Numbered from the stretch's first letter, positions 26,449 through 40,400 are shown. The stretch is 64,000 nucleotides of DNA from Rhea pennata (GCF_028389875.1 NC_084702.1:69909582-69973581), one strand, 5' to 3'. Notes: a model not told the origin generated them from the sequence alone. Translations and numbers: made by a program.

Positions 26449-26580
26449 ATGGCCGGCGGCGCGGGGGGCCGCGGCCGGGCCGGAGGCGGGGATGGGCGGG
26501 GCCAGTTACGTGCGCCGGATACCGCCGCCCGCGCTGCCGCCGCCGCCGCCGCCGGCCCCCCCCCGCCGCGGGCGCGCTGA
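26449..26580 (+). other. Upstream ORF of 43 residues before MTMR12
   Basis: The ATG at 26449 has G at -3 and G at +4. It reads MAGGAGGRGRAGG... to TGA at 26578-26580, 79 bases before the MTMR12 start and out of frame with it. It matters only if transcription begins upstream of 26449. Composition is driven by the CpG island, so coding function is unlikely; an effect on translation is possible. Confidence 0.3.
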
Positions 26581-26659
26581 GGAGGAGCCCTGGGAAGCGC
26601 TGCCGCCGCCGGCCGGCGCCGCCGCGGGCTCCGGGTGCAGACGGGAGGCGGCCGGAGCC

Positions 26660-26719
26660 ATGTTGGGCAGCGGGGCCAGGGCGGCCAAGCCCTCCTTCGT
26701 GTCCTACATCAGCCCGGAG
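26660..26719 (+). CDS. MTMR12: MTMR12 exon 1 (residues 1-20)
   Basis: Encodes MLGSGARAAKPSFVSYISPE, matching the KPSFVSY... start of the family. The ATG context is GCC before and T after. The donor GAG|gtgcgc is weak and lies directly before GGC and GGA repeats. The frame is open upstream to an in-frame ATG at 26492. Confidence 0.9.
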
Positions 26720-29700
26720 GTGCGCGGCGGCGGCGGCGGCGGGGGGGAGGAGGAGGAGGAGGAGGAGGAGGAGGAGAGGCGCCGTGTGGGGAGCGGGGCC
26801 GCGGGGCGGAAGCGTGCCGCGGGGAGCCGGGAGGCGCCGCGCCGCGCCCCTTCGGGCCCTGCGAGCGCCCGGCCGTCGCCGCAGCGCAGCGCGGCGCGGC
26901 GCTGCCCGGGTGGCCGGTGCCTCTGCGGTGCTTTATCCGAGGGGCCGCGGCGAGCGGGGCGCGGAGCCGCCGGCGGCTCCCCCGTTCAGCCGGCGCGGCT
27001 CTGCGAGCCGTGTTTCTGAGGGCGCTTGGGCGCGTTCAAACTTTCTTTCCAGTGCTTCTGCAGTGAAGCCTGGGCCTCCTCGTGGAGCAGTTTGATGTCG
27101 AAGTCGCGGGCGTGCGTGATTTCCACGTGTACTTGGTGCTGCTCCTTCCCTTGTGTACCAAACCCACCGCAACTGGAGCCGCTCTGGATTGGGCTCACTG
27201 GGGCCGCGCTGCCCGCGGACAGTGTTGGTTCAGCGCTCGCTCTCGTTTCCAGTAACCATTTCCTTGGCTGTGGCTTAAATTCTTGGAGTTCTTGGATCCT
27301 TGGAGTAACTTCTTAGGAGGATTCATCTCTGTGAAAGCTGGCCACTTTTGCCCAGTTTTCCTTCATAATTCTTAATAATCTGGGACAAACTGGTTCTTCT
27401 TGGTTGCTTGGTCCTCTTATAGAGTATGTTTTCCTTATCTTGTCAGTTAGCGTGGAATTTGTCACTGTGAGGACCCTGGAGAATCTGTTCAGTGTTTTTC
27501 ACTGAGTCTGTGAAACCCTGATGTAGGGTTGTATCAGCCCCTTTAAGTCAACTGTGCTGTTCAAAACTCATTTCCTTATTTTGTGGTAGCAACTCTGTTT
27601 TCACATGTTACTCAGTCCTAGCAACTTGTAGCAGTTTACTTTTTAAAAGCTTTCTGAAACTTTCTTCCTTATCCTTATCAGTGAAAAAGCATATGAACAG
27701 TAGCTACAAAGATTTCTTGGTTGTGTCAGTTGACTCCACTCAGATTTTTTTTGTTGTTTTTTTTTTTTTTTTTTTTTTTGCCTTGCACAAATGTGCAGAA
27801 AGGGCTGAATTTTGTGAAGGTAAGAACTTCACTTGTTGGGCCAGATGCGCACGTATGTTTTTTTAAATGATCTCTGAAAGATAGCCAGCATGTTTGTTTA
27901 AATGGGGAAATGATTAAAGCAGACTGAAAAAGGTACCGGTCAAAAATATATGCAGTGCAGCAGGATATCAAGTAATAAAGTATTTTAACTTGGTTTTAAC
28001 TGCAGTGGTGTCACTCTTCAAGTATGATCCTGGTAGCTGCAGGAGGAATAACTGAGGAACTTTAAACTGGAAGATGAAGTTTTTAATGAAATATCCTGCT
28101 GTGTCAAGAGACTGCAGTCATTTGCTTTTTATGTACTACTATTGTTCTTACCCATCTTCTTGATGCACTTAATCTAGAAATTTCACAGGCTCTTGCTGTA
28201 AAAGCTTTAGATACAGAGGTGACTTCTGCCATACTGCCAAAAAATAGCAGTCATCTCCGTTTCAAAAGCTTAAAACTGAAGTCAGATGTGAGTTGTTAAG
28301 CAACAGAACCATGATACAAAGCGATATGGTAGTGTGATATACTGTAGTCCTTGCCTACAACCTTCAGAGATTCGCTGGGCACATACTTTGCCTTGTTTGC
28401 AGGGAAAGTTGTTTGAGATGTTAGGCTGCTGCTGCTCCAAGATTAGGGCAGCAATGCAGTAAGAAAGGTGTAACAGGCACTCCTGAGTCTTTGTTAAAGC
28501 CTCGGCTTGTTTAGCCTCCAGTAGTAAATCTCCAAGTACCTGAGGGACACACTGCTAATGTTTGTTTTTTTTTAAAAAAAAAAAAAACTTTAAGCTGCTC
28601 TTGCTATGGACTTTTTTTTTTTGCTACTTTTAGTGTGAAGAGAAATAAGAATGCTATTCATGCTCATATGCAGCAAGATAAAAGTAAGGTGTGAACAGAA
28701 ATTCTCTGTATTAAAGGAACGGAAATGACTTCTGCTGCATTTCCCCAAGCGTCTGGAAAAGCAGAGTTCTTGACATCTGACTAAATATAACCTAGTTATG
28801 CTCTGCTACATGTAACCACAGATCAATCAATGGTCTGTTAAGTGCAAGACCATAGGATGTTGATATTAATGACACACTTCCCTTCACGACAGACTTGGCT
28901 ACTCTGCAGGAAATGAGGGTGAACACTAAGCTATAAAAGTCAATGTTTTGACATGTCTGATGGTAGACTGGAGATATTTACCTGTGGAAGCATAGAAAAC
29001 TTAATTCATAGTTCTTGTTTTCAACCTCTAAATATTTACTGTTTGAAGCAATGAGGGCTAACAAGCTGGATCATATTTTCCTTAAGTCAATCTCAATTTG
29101 AATAAAATTGAGGTGTTAAATATGCTTCAAAGCTTAATGTTGCTTTTTGTGTGTGCATTCATAAAAGTGAAATCTTCCATGTTTATTCTTCTAGGGTGTT
29201 AGTTTTTGTATTAGCCCTTAAATATTTTTAAAAACAAACTACATGGGAAGATGCAGTCCATTGCTTCTCGCTTGTGAATGCTGGAAGTCTGCTCTGTATA
29301 ACTTCAGAACAGCAGTAATGATGCCTGTTTGTTGCTTTGTATAATTGGAGCTTTTTTGTGTCAGGGAAGCGATGGGGGTGAGGGATAAAGTGAGCTTGGA
29401 AAGCAGTCCTCACTGCCGCTTATGTAGTAAATGCAGTCTGCCTTGTGTACAGAATACAGATGAGAATCAGGAGTACTTAGGAGTTCATGTTCTGCTTGAT
29501 GCTGCTTGTGCCTACAGTCCTAGGTACATCTCAGGACACTTCGTTTTGAGGGCAGCTTTCACAGCTCTTGTGCTTTCTCTCAAATCTTCAATTCCTCTTA
29601 GCTGATAACTACTATAACTGTTTGTTCCTTGTATTTTTTGGTACAAGATCAGATTTTGTTGTGACTGTTTTTAAAATAGTATGATCTTCTAAATTAGAAT

Positions 29701-32700
29701 AATGGATTTGAGGTATGGTATAATGAATAAAAGTTGCAAAAGTAGACGGCTGGGCTCCGAACTGATGTAGGGGAAGCAAGGAACTGAAGTCAGAGGAGAT
29801 GGACAGAACAATGCAAGGAAAGAGGAGAGATTAAAAGATGTAACAGACATGGAAAACATGTGCTATGATCTAATGGGCCACTGGATAATGGAGCCAAGAA
29901 AGGAAGGAAAAGGAGCGTTTAGAGATTTTCTGCACTGTTTTTATTGTAAGTGTCCCTTCTGAATTGTACGAAGTGCTAGTGTAAAATTAGGATTGTCTGA
30001 TCAAGTAAGTCTTTCAGAAAATTCAAGCAAACCTGAATATGTACTTTGTGTGTTAAGCATAAGTTCAGGTATTACCTTTTCTGTATGAAATACAAGTGTA
30101 ACTGTTAAACTTTTTTAAAGTTTGGGGTGTTTTTACTCAAGAATATTCATTTGTTTAAGCACCAGTACTTTGCAAATATTCTGGTATACAGTTTGATACT
30201 TAGCTTTCTTAACCATATTTTTTTTATCTGTATTTCAATTGCTAGTACTGTAGTGAAGTATGGTTAAATAAGAAAAAGCTGAGGTTTAGGGCAAGCCTCA
30301 CCATGCTGTAGAGCTTTCTTGTGGAGATACGAGTTATGAGAACTATATTACAACATTAAAACATCTTGTATTTTCACAGCAGTGCTATCAGCTGTCAGCC
30401 TTGAAGAATGTGTTTCAGATAGTGCTCTTGAAACCTTGAAAGTGATAGCTGTTTCCTTCATGACTTCAATCTAATAAATTTTTTTTCCTCAGTATGATTA
30501 CTAAAAATACTGTTTTCCACTGTTGGAACTACCTCTAGCAGAAATGTCTAGCTATGGGCAAATGGAAGAGTTACTCTGGGCTATGGTAGGTTTTGAGTTT
30601 ACAGCATGTCACCCTAATTTGCAGTAACAGACTCATTGCACAGCCTCTCTGCTGAGAGTGATAAGCAATATCCCGTATCAATAGACCTATATAAATATTT
30701 TGTAATACTGATTCCAAAAATTCTAACATCTCTGACAAGATCAGAGCAGTCTGGATGCTAGCATGCAGGGGATGTTTTCCTTTTTTTCCCCCCCTCATTT
30801 TCCATCCATAGTTGCTTATCTCCCTGTGGAGTGGGATGTGAGGAATTTGTCTATTGTGATGAGGCTCTAGGGCAAAGTAGAGCAAGAATCACTTGGAATC
30901 CCTCTCCTGCCCTGCCTGCTAGGACCCTGTTAATACAGCATCAGTGCTATGGCTGTACTGCCTTATACTCGCTATTGTCATGTGTGTCTTCTCTTATATG
31001 CTTCAATGCTTGGAGGAAGAGTCCCTCCAGACAGATCTGGAGAGCAAATCTAGTATTTTTTCAGGGTAGAGCCTGAAATCCTTTACTCAACTGTAAAATA
31101 TGCAGTTGTTTCCTGCACTTGGAGACTGAATCCCTGGGGGTCAGCGCACCCAGAGTGGAAGAGGCAAGTCTTCCCCTATGGCCAGTTTCTTGACCATGGT
31201 ATTTTTCCCCATATTGAAGCGGAGTCTGCTCAGTGTGGCTTTTCCTCTCCCTTCCGGGAGCAGTGGAGATGACAGGTACTTTAGGGCTGTCATCGTGCTA
31301 TCCACTGCAGTTGGCTTGGGCTAAAAGGATGGTGCATGATAAATCAGTATGGTGTGACATATTGTCAAAATGCAGTTTTGTATGACTTTGTGATTCTGTG
31401 CAGTTAGAATTGATAATTGTTGTCTACCACTATTTACTAAGGTGTCCTGGAAAAAAGCATATAGTACAAAGTGCCCACCCAGGTGGGAAGCTGTCTCCAA
31501 GTAAGTTACTAAAAGCTTTAGCAAAATAGAGATCTTTGTTCCTGTTGGTCCTGAATCAATTCAAACTTAACTCTCCTCTTTTGAGTGGTGTCTGGCTCTC
31601 TGCTTGTAGACATTGCTTATGATAGGGTTTCCGGTGTATCTTGAGTAAGAAGTGTGAAGTACCAAGTGGCAGCTTAGGACGTTGAGAAAGGAGAAGCTAC
31701 AGATGAAGGATCTAGAGATGCACATGGTTTTTGATGACTGTCTTAGATAGCAAGTGTTTACATGCTTAACTTCAAATGGTCAAAGGGTGAAGTTTCCTGA
31801 GGATTAAGGTGGTCTAATAGTTTGCTGTTGAAAGGGACAGACTTGCTCCTGCTGCTTACGCTGCAGCTATTCTGTGCTTGAGTGACCTGTTGATGAGTCA
31901 GTTCTGTTACCAATAGGCTATAACAAAACCAAAGCCTAAACTAGCAGAAGTAAAAGTTTCCAGCAGATCTTATGAAGCGAATTACCCCAGCATGCAGCCA
32001 GACAAATTTGTGTGCGAGCAGGTGGTGTGGTGGGTACAAACTTCATGACTGTAGCCATGAAGTTGGTGTTGAGGAGCATCCAGCTTAGAGGCAGCAGGCT
32101 CTCAAGTCAGTCTGGAGACATATATTGTTCAATACTGAAATACTGTAGAAAAAATAAAGATGGAGTAGTGGGTAAAGAAGTACTAGCTGAACCTTTGGGT
32201 TTCCACATAACTTGTATTGACAAATGGAGAGTTAACATCTTTTCACTGTAATGATCTTGACTTTCTCTCTTAAATGGACAAATACAAATGTAATATTTGT
32301 AGAATTGTAAACATTAACACTTTTTTATCTTTACTTGGAAAATGAGTTCAGTGAAATGGATTCTTCAGCAATGTTCAGCTGTTCATTGCTTGCATTCTAA
32401 CTATCTCTAGTGAATATGTAAGAAAGCTGTGTTTAAAATATTATTTACACTGTTACGGGAATATAAATGTTGACTTTCAAGTAGAATTCATGCTGCTGAA
32501 GGCTCAACTACTTGAAACTGTTGTATATTACAGGAATTCTCCTTCAGACAGTGAAATTAGCTGTTGTTGTGTATTAATCATACAATTAAGATCTTTATTC
32601 TGCTATGGCACTATTTACTTAAAAATCCTAACTCTTTCTGGGGAATACCAATTTAATGTTTAACCAAAACATAAATAATTTTTTAAAATGGTTTATTTCT

Positions 32701-34434
32701 ATGGTACTGTGACGGAAAATTTCAGTTCATTTTAACACACAGAAGTATATTCAAAGAACTTCCTTGGTAGCATCAGCTATTTTTCTGCTAGCACCTGTTG
32801 GCAGGCTCTGCTGAGTAAAATGATACTTAATTTTATTCTTATATCAATATGAGTAATATATGTGTACATAGTAGTAAGAATCTCTTATGGTATCTGCCAA
32901 AGTAAAGGCTTAATAGGAAATAGTGTACTACTTTGCTATTTTGCAGCAATGATAGTATGTGGCTTGTGCATGAAGAGTGTTGTATTTGGTTGTACATAAA
33001 TAGTGACAATAGAAGGCATAGCTATAAAGGCATTAGTAAACCCAGAGTTTGGCTTAAAGCTACCAGTGACAAAGATGTAACACTGGGGAAAACTTGCATT
33101 TATTTCTCCTCTGAGTGCTGCAGTGTTTGATGCTAGCTATGGTGGTGTGGGGTTTTTTGTTTAGTAACTTCTTTAGCTGAAAACCATGAACTTTGCTTTA
33201 AGTTACTTGTATAAGATCCAGACTTAGAAGTCAAAGGCAGCAACTTGTGTTTTGTTTTCTGTATTAGCTGCCAAACGTAGCTGCAGATTTCTTCAGGACA
33301 TCACTGCTTTCATTTTAGAACTGCTACCTGTTTTCCAGCAATTCTGGAAGTCTCTGCTTTCACGCCACAGTCTCCTTAGTGTTGCTGCACAGCTGTAAAA
33401 CTTTGGATCCTCAGAGTTTTGAGAACAACAAGTGATATGAATGGCACAGGGAATGTATTTTTATGCTGCCAGGGATTTTTGTTTTTCTGTATTTAATCCA
33501 CTGGAACTGCTGTTGCTCAAGTCTACTTTTGATAGCTTACATTGATTTACAATATTTGACTTTAGATGCTGGTCACAAACTAGTTTTAGTTGTCTTACTG
33601 CTGTGGCCTCACGGTAGCGGGATGTTTCCAGTTAACTAATAGTTTTCCACAAAAACTAATGCATGTGAAGTGATCCTCACTTGGAGGAGGAAGTTCAGAA
33701 CTGGCTGAGCAGGAAGGGTGTAGCATGTCCTCTAATAGTTTTAGTCTTTCAACTGGAGGTTTTGCCTTAATTGTCAGTGCCATAAACCTACAATAACTGA
33801 TACTGAGAGTTTAATAGTTTTTGTGCAGCTTGAGTCCAGTAGCAAGTATGTCCTGTGGCTTATTTTACCTCTTGACTTTGAGATTCTGAAATCCTTTTCC
33901 ATGTGGTCTTAGTATTGATGTTTAAGTAACTTGCATACTTTGATTGGAATAATACATAATATAAGAAAATTAGAAACATAATGAAGTGCAAAGCTTTAAA
34001 AATTGTGAAAGGTTTATTAGAAACATGTCAAGTCATATCGTTGAGCTGTGTGGAGAAGCTTTTAAATGAGCTTTGGGACTTGAAAGTGTAACTGACTTTA
34101 AGCTGATCCATTTACTTGTACTAAAGGAGCAAAGTAGCATCTGTAATGCTTTTATTTCTGTCTGTTATGTATGCAAACAATGCGTTTCCTATTTTTGTGT
34201 TCAGAACTGTATGACTTATGGGTATCAAAACATTAATTATTTAGCTGTAGACTACTGACCTTAAGTGATTATCTGCTTGGAGTAGGAAAGGAGCATACTG
34301 GAAACTGAAGTAACTCATGAATTTAAATGTTCCTATTTGCTAGAATATGAGGAATTTGAGAGGCTGTTAGTACAGGAATGTTATTTACAGTATGTGTTGG
34401 AGCAAGATCTTTGCAAATAAGTAATGACTCTCTC

Positions 34435-34488
<54 letters not shown>

Positions 34489-37400
34489 GGAAATACACAT
34501 AAAGGAACCCATAGAAAAGGAAGTAAATCCTCGTTTGTTACCAGGTAACTGTTGCATATTTAGAATTAGAATTTTTTAAAAAGTAAATGCTTTTTATATA
34601 TAAAAACAAACATATATTTTATTTTTATATATATATATATATATAAAATATACATATATATAAAAAAAAAGAAAAACCTCTCATCTGTTTGCTTCAGCAA
34701 ACTCAAGTGACATCAATGTCCTGAGTAGTAAAAAGAGTTTTGGGAGAAAGCTATGCAGGTTGAATGCATTAAATATATATATCTGCACAGATTGTTAGAA
34801 AAATTAGTTTTCATAACTTTCTTGGAGTACAATATCTTTAGATAACCTGCATTTGGAGAACTGTGTCTATACTGTAGTCTGCTTTGCTTCTTAAAGATAA
34901 AGTCATATTTTTTTCCCCCTGGAAACAGACAGATAAGTAGAAAATTGAAGTTAAGTTGCTTTGCTTTGCTTCTACTTTGAGTTATTTAGGCATTTCTATG
35001 CCTCATTTACTGTTAAGATTTTTTAAATTTACAACTCTTTTAGATTTTTTTATAAATACTGTTAGTGCTCTGCAATTCAGGAAGGATGAGCTTACTGTTA
35101 CTAACAAAGTATAAGCAAAGCTTAGAATCATAGTGGTGGTGCTTTCTGCAATCTGTGTAAAAGGCTGCAAATCTAGCTGTTTAAGCCTACTAAAACTTGT
35201 CTTTGAAATAAATACTGTATTAAACTTGAAAATAAATTTCTTTTAACTTTAAGATATATGCTTTATTGGCCAATATTTATGCAAACGTGTTTGAAGACTT
35301 AAAATGATCCTGGAATCTGTAAAAAGTAGAATCTCAGGTCAATGCTGTGGAAGAAGTAACCATGATGTATTTGTATCAATCAACTAACAAAGAGTTTGAC
35401 AGTAAGGAAAATCAGGAAGGTTTTCAGCTTGTTAATTTACCATATGATCTATTCCTCAGTGGGATTTGGGCTTTTTTTGAGAAGGTGCATGTATGGTGAC
35501 TCCTGATTTGTAACTCCATGCATTGTTCTCCTGCCACGTAGAGGAGGTAGTGGTATGGATGCTTCTGGTCATTGAATTTCTAATCATGTTCATTTGAACA
35601 CTACAGGATAGGTTTTCAGTCCATCCCAAGTAACGATGGTAACATGAAAGGCAACCAAGATACTGATTTCAGAAGCCGTTTTAGTCTTGTTCTGTAACAG
35701 TGATGATAAATCTTCAGGCAGATACTGCTTGACAAGCTGTCAGCAAGCTAACATTGAGTTTAAGAGGAATAGTTCAAATATGTTTTAATGCTGTCAGTTA
35801 TGCTGCAAGCTAAATGTTTGTTTTTGTACAGGTGAACAGCTGCTTTGTGAAGCAAACACAGTGTACAAGTACATACAAGAAGATGGGTCAAATCGTGGCA
35901 CATACGGGAAACTCATATGCACAAACTTCAAGATTGCTTTCCTTGATGAAGATTCTGCTTCAGATGACAATGTAGGAAGACAAGTCTCCTAGTTGTGACC
36001 AAACAAGCTCTGAAGATGTAGTCTCTTGTACTATATAATCCTTTTCCCTTACATAAGAAAGACTGAAAATAAATCTATAGAAAATCAAAGGCCACAGTCA
36101 TGTTGATCAGTTCACATCTGCTTGATCTATATAGATCTTTCCTCAAGCTCCTAACTGTTTCAGTTTGGAAAAAAAAAAAAGCGCAGGCCTATTTCGGACC
36201 TTCAAAGTTAAACGTAGTTTATAACTCTTCCTTGTGAGTTAGTAATTATATAAGGCAAAAGTTAAGAGTGGATTGGTTTAAAAGTTAAATGTAAAGTTCA
36301 GTTAAACCTGTGCAACTTCTGATACTTATTATCTGGCAGCAATTACAAAAGTATGAATGCCACATGTGCTTCTAAGACTGTAAAATGTCTGTCTGACTGG
36401 ATGTTGGACCCCCATCTGCAGAAGTGTTTGGGTGTTCTACAGGACTGAGTAGGTAACTGTTCAGTGGGAATACCCTAGGTAATTATCTGTTTGCCATGTG
36501 GATTAATAAATCAGATTTATTATGTTTAAGGTCAGCTGTTGCTAACTGCAAGGATATTAGAACTTGATGCTCTTGAGCAGACAAACTTTTTAACCCTCCT
36601 CCTCCACTGCTTTTAGAAATGATTTGAATCTAGTTCTTTTTCTGGATGCTCAAACTGAGTTGCCCTAAAGGGGGATGGTAGTTCCACTCCTTTTTGGATG
36701 TGCTCAAGCATGCCTTACAGTCTTGTCCATTTGGGATGATACCAGAGAAGGACAGCCTACTGCATGGCTTCCAAGAACACAAAGTGGTCTTGTCAGGGAA
36801 GAATGAGAAGAATATGCTTTGAAGCACTTACCCTTAGAAACTTTTGTCAGAAATTTAAAGCTTTAGGGAGTTGAATGTTGAAAACTGAGGCTTCTGCAGC
36901 CACATAAATTTTGAGTGGGCGTTCTGGAGTTCCTTGGGACAAAGCTCTAAAGCCCTTTCCACAGATCATGAGACTTATTCTAAACCTGGTGGTGACCTTG
37001 TTCTGTTGAATTACTAACTTGTAAATCCTGGGTTAGTAACACATCAAGTCAGCTATATTTCTGTGAACATTTAAGTGTGAGTCACCTGTCCAGAGTGGCA
37101 TAGACTTGGAAATAACTTGAATAAGGTTAACTCTGCTCATAGTTGTCATCAAGTAAAACTTAATTTGTTGATGTAGTGTATATCAGTTTTCTGATAGTAA
37201 AATTAACACACTGGTTAATAACGATGGCATTATTCCAATGCATTTTTTGTTCACTGAATTTGCAGACTAATAAATTGAGGGGAGCTTTAATCACTTCAAG
37301 TTTGACAAAACAATAGACATTAGAATTGTGCATGTCTTTGTTTCACCTAGTGATAAATCTGACTGTTATGTTGGAATATTCTTGGGATACTTCTTGTCTT

Positions 37401-40400
37401 AAGAGATGTTCTATTTCCTGGCTGGTTTTCACAGCAAGGAAACTTGTAAAAGGGCTTGGATTCTGTCAAATTACCATATTTCCTGTTCATTACAAGCATT
37501 CTAGTTTGAAAAGTGACCCTCAATAGAGGTATGTGCTTTGAAATTATTTGAAAAGCAAAAATTCTTAACTGCCCACCTTGCAAGCACAGTTGGAACCTTA
37601 AAATTTAAAATGCAGGCATAATTCATCTGTATTTTAACTGTTCTTCAGTGTTCTGCCTTGCTGAGTTTATAAGAAGTAAAGTTGATATACTGAACACATT
37701 GTTTACTGATAAGAAGGTGCTGCTGCTTAGTGCCATTAGACTTACGAGATTTTTTTTTCATGTTATAGGAGCCACAATTCAAAAATAAGATCGTAGGAGA
37801 AAATGACATAACCCTGCAATGTGTAGATCAAATCTATGGAGGTAGGTCTTTTTTTTTTTTTTTTCTTTGTTTAACATACGAGCATTAGCAGTAGGGCACT
37901 TTTGGTCTGTATATCTATGTGGGGTTTTGTTTGTTTGTTTGTTTTAGAAAATGGTGGTTTTCATTCTTGAAACTTGGATTGGATAGTCTAGGAAAAGCAG
38001 CTGCAGTTATGTATAATGATGAAATGACATGCAAGAAATCTGTCAGAGAACTCAGTTTCATCCTTCAAGCTTGTCAAAATCTATTTTTATGGTTAAGTAT
38101 CTTTCTAGGACAGATCAAAACAATTGCTTGAAAAAGTGAATTGAGCCATGATTAACAGCAAAGGAAAGTGTAATCTACAGTGTGTTTGGTTAAGAATAGT
38201 GCACAAGTTTCTTATTTATAGAAATAGTTGGAAACATTGGAATATGCGGAATAATTTAATTTGAGCAGTCACACTACAGAGTGGTTCAGGTACCAAATTC
38301 CCCCGAATACTTTTTGTCTTAAGGGACTTTGTTTTATGAGATTCTTAATGTTTTCAAAACATCAAAGGAAATTAGAAGCAAGATTTTACTTTGTAAGTAA
38401 ATAGTGAACTCAGTATTTTGCTACAGGACTTAAAGGTATACCTGTATGGCTAAAAAAGTAAATGGGAAGTGGGGTAGTAATATGTAAGCAGTAGGGAAGG
38501 CTTTAGTGAAAAGATGGTGTTTAGAAGAGTGTTAAGAATATTGAAATTGTGGTGTGGATTGATGGAGTGGGCGAGGGAGAGACCTGTGGAGACTAGTTAC
38601 GGGATGTTGTTTGGTTTCTTGTACAGTGGCCTAGCTGCCAGCACTTTAAGATGCTAAAATGATAATTTTTTGAACAGAAGTATGTGAAGGGTTCTCTTGA
38701 AGGCATTCTGATGTGGATTTTTTAATTTAGAACGAACTCAGAGTTGTAAATTATGTTCTATTGCACAATCAAAGTTTCAGATTTACTGTGCAGTCTAAAC
38801 TTGAACAGAAGTGGTCTCTGAATAGCTGATTTTCTGTAAGTTCAGTTTCTACCTTGAAGGAGGTAGATTGAGTGGGACCTTTTTGGAATGGGTGGAATAC
38901 TGAGTGTATAAGCACAAGAGCTTGCCAGCCTGTATGGTAGGATGGTTGTTTTGACTTGAACTTGAATTCTTTTCTTGAGGTTCTGGAAAAGATAAAGCTC
39001 TTCCTGCTTGAAAAGTGATGGCAAAGTTCTTTGTTTATTTAGACTTTTTACTTCTGCAGTTTACGATGAGAAAAAGAAACTTCTAACTGGACAACTGAGA
39101 AAATACCCAGAAAAACTAATTATCTATTGTAAAGACCTTAGAGTATTTCACTTCTGCCTCAGATACACAAAAGAAGAGGAAGTAAAAAGAGTAAGTATAT
39201 TAATAAGCTTGATGTTGGGTGTTGATTTAACTGTAGGGATGAGGGAAGGATGAGAAGCTTGCTTTGAGAGATCCCTAAAAGTTGAAGTGTTTCCTGGTCA
39301 TTCACAATGAAGAAGGAAAGCAAAAGGAGACTAGCTTATTTTTAGCTAACAGTGTTCATTAAATGTCTTTATGTGTAGCAGTTAAAAGGACTTCCAAGAG
39401 AACTGGAGCTTGGGAGCACTATATGAAATTAACCACAGCTCAAGCAAATATTTAAATCTTTTGTGTTTATTTGTGGTACTATTTTATTAGATTTTGGCCT
39501 TAACTGATGATATATGAGCAAGGTTGTTCTTGAGAATGTGATTTCTTTTGATAGATTAAGTGAACTCCAAGCTGGGAGGCTAATAGTTTTATTTAAATAA
39601 TAAAATGCAAAATAAAAGTAGTTCCAAAAGTTGAACACATGTAATGCTTCTCATTGAGTAGCGTAGGCATAGTATTTGGCAGACAAGGGAGAAAGCTAAG
39701 AGTCAGTTTTCAGCTATTGAGAATAGAACCCAAATGCCTTAAAACAGTACTCATTTGTAAGACTATAAGTGTCCTTTAGAAGAGACATACTTCACTGTGT
39801 AAGAACTTAAATTTTGACCGTGAGCAAAACAAAACCTTTACTAAAGGCCTTCACCAGTATGTAACTGATGTCCAAGCTGGTACAGTGCAAACATGAAAAT
39901 ATCGTGGTAGCATAAATGTCTTCCTAATGAATACCTGAAAACTTTTCTGGCATTGGGAGAAGCAGATTAATGCTTGAAGTATAGTGGAGTGAAATAATAC
40001 TTTAATAGTTTTACTTTTGTGCATCTTTGAGACCTCATAGATGCTTGAGTTTCTTCGAGTTCTGATATCCTAGAGAAACTTGAAAATCTTGAAGTGTCAA
40101 GATGCTTCATCTCTCTCTCTCTCTCTCTTTTTTTTTTTTTTTTTGTAGTTAATGTTCCTTCCTTTCTAGTGGTAGTTCTGTGCAATATACTAATGTAATA
40201 AAGATCAGATTTACAGAGGAGACATTGCTATCTTATTTTGTCAAAACCCATGGAACAGTTTTATACAAAACCCAGGAGAGATGATTAAGAAGTTATGATG
40301 TTTACATTGACGACTTTATTTGTCCACATTCGAGTGCTAATTGTTGGTCCTTTCTTAGATCGTCAGTGGCATAGTTCATCACAGCCAGACACCTAAGCTG

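Larger units (their letters stand above)
26020..27200. promoter_or_regulatory. MTMR12: CpG-island promoter of MTMR12
   Basis: Very GC-rich, CpG-dense sequence begins abruptly at about 26.02 kb, covers the 5'UTR and exon 1, and fades in early intron 1. No TATA box is seen. Visible elements are an inverted CCAAT box (ATTGG, 26319-26323), GC boxes of GGGCGG type (around 26375 and at 26494-26503) and TTACGTGCGC near 26508. This is the usual architecture of a housekeeping promoter with dispersed starts. Confidence 0.85.
26720..34489 (+). other. MTMR12 intron 1
   Basis: 7.8 kb. The first 0.5 kb is still CpG-rich, and the first kilobase holds the antisense coding-like remnant. The poly-T tract at 27745-27779 follows, and the intron closes with the (CT)n tract. 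Otherwise I see nothing recognisable between about 27.8 and 34.4 kb. Confidence 0.8.

Noticed and set aside
26393..27095. Long overlapping open frames (208 and 227 codons) across the CpG island
   Set aside because: GC-rich sequence lacks stop codons by composition. Only the 20 codons of MTMR12 exon 1 have family support; the rest reads into intron 1 repeats.
37850..37864. T-run after the exon 4 donor, with a similar run at 56371-56390 after exon 15
   Set aside because: U-rich sequence after donors is common and can bind TIA1. Nothing specific to report beyond the donor notes.
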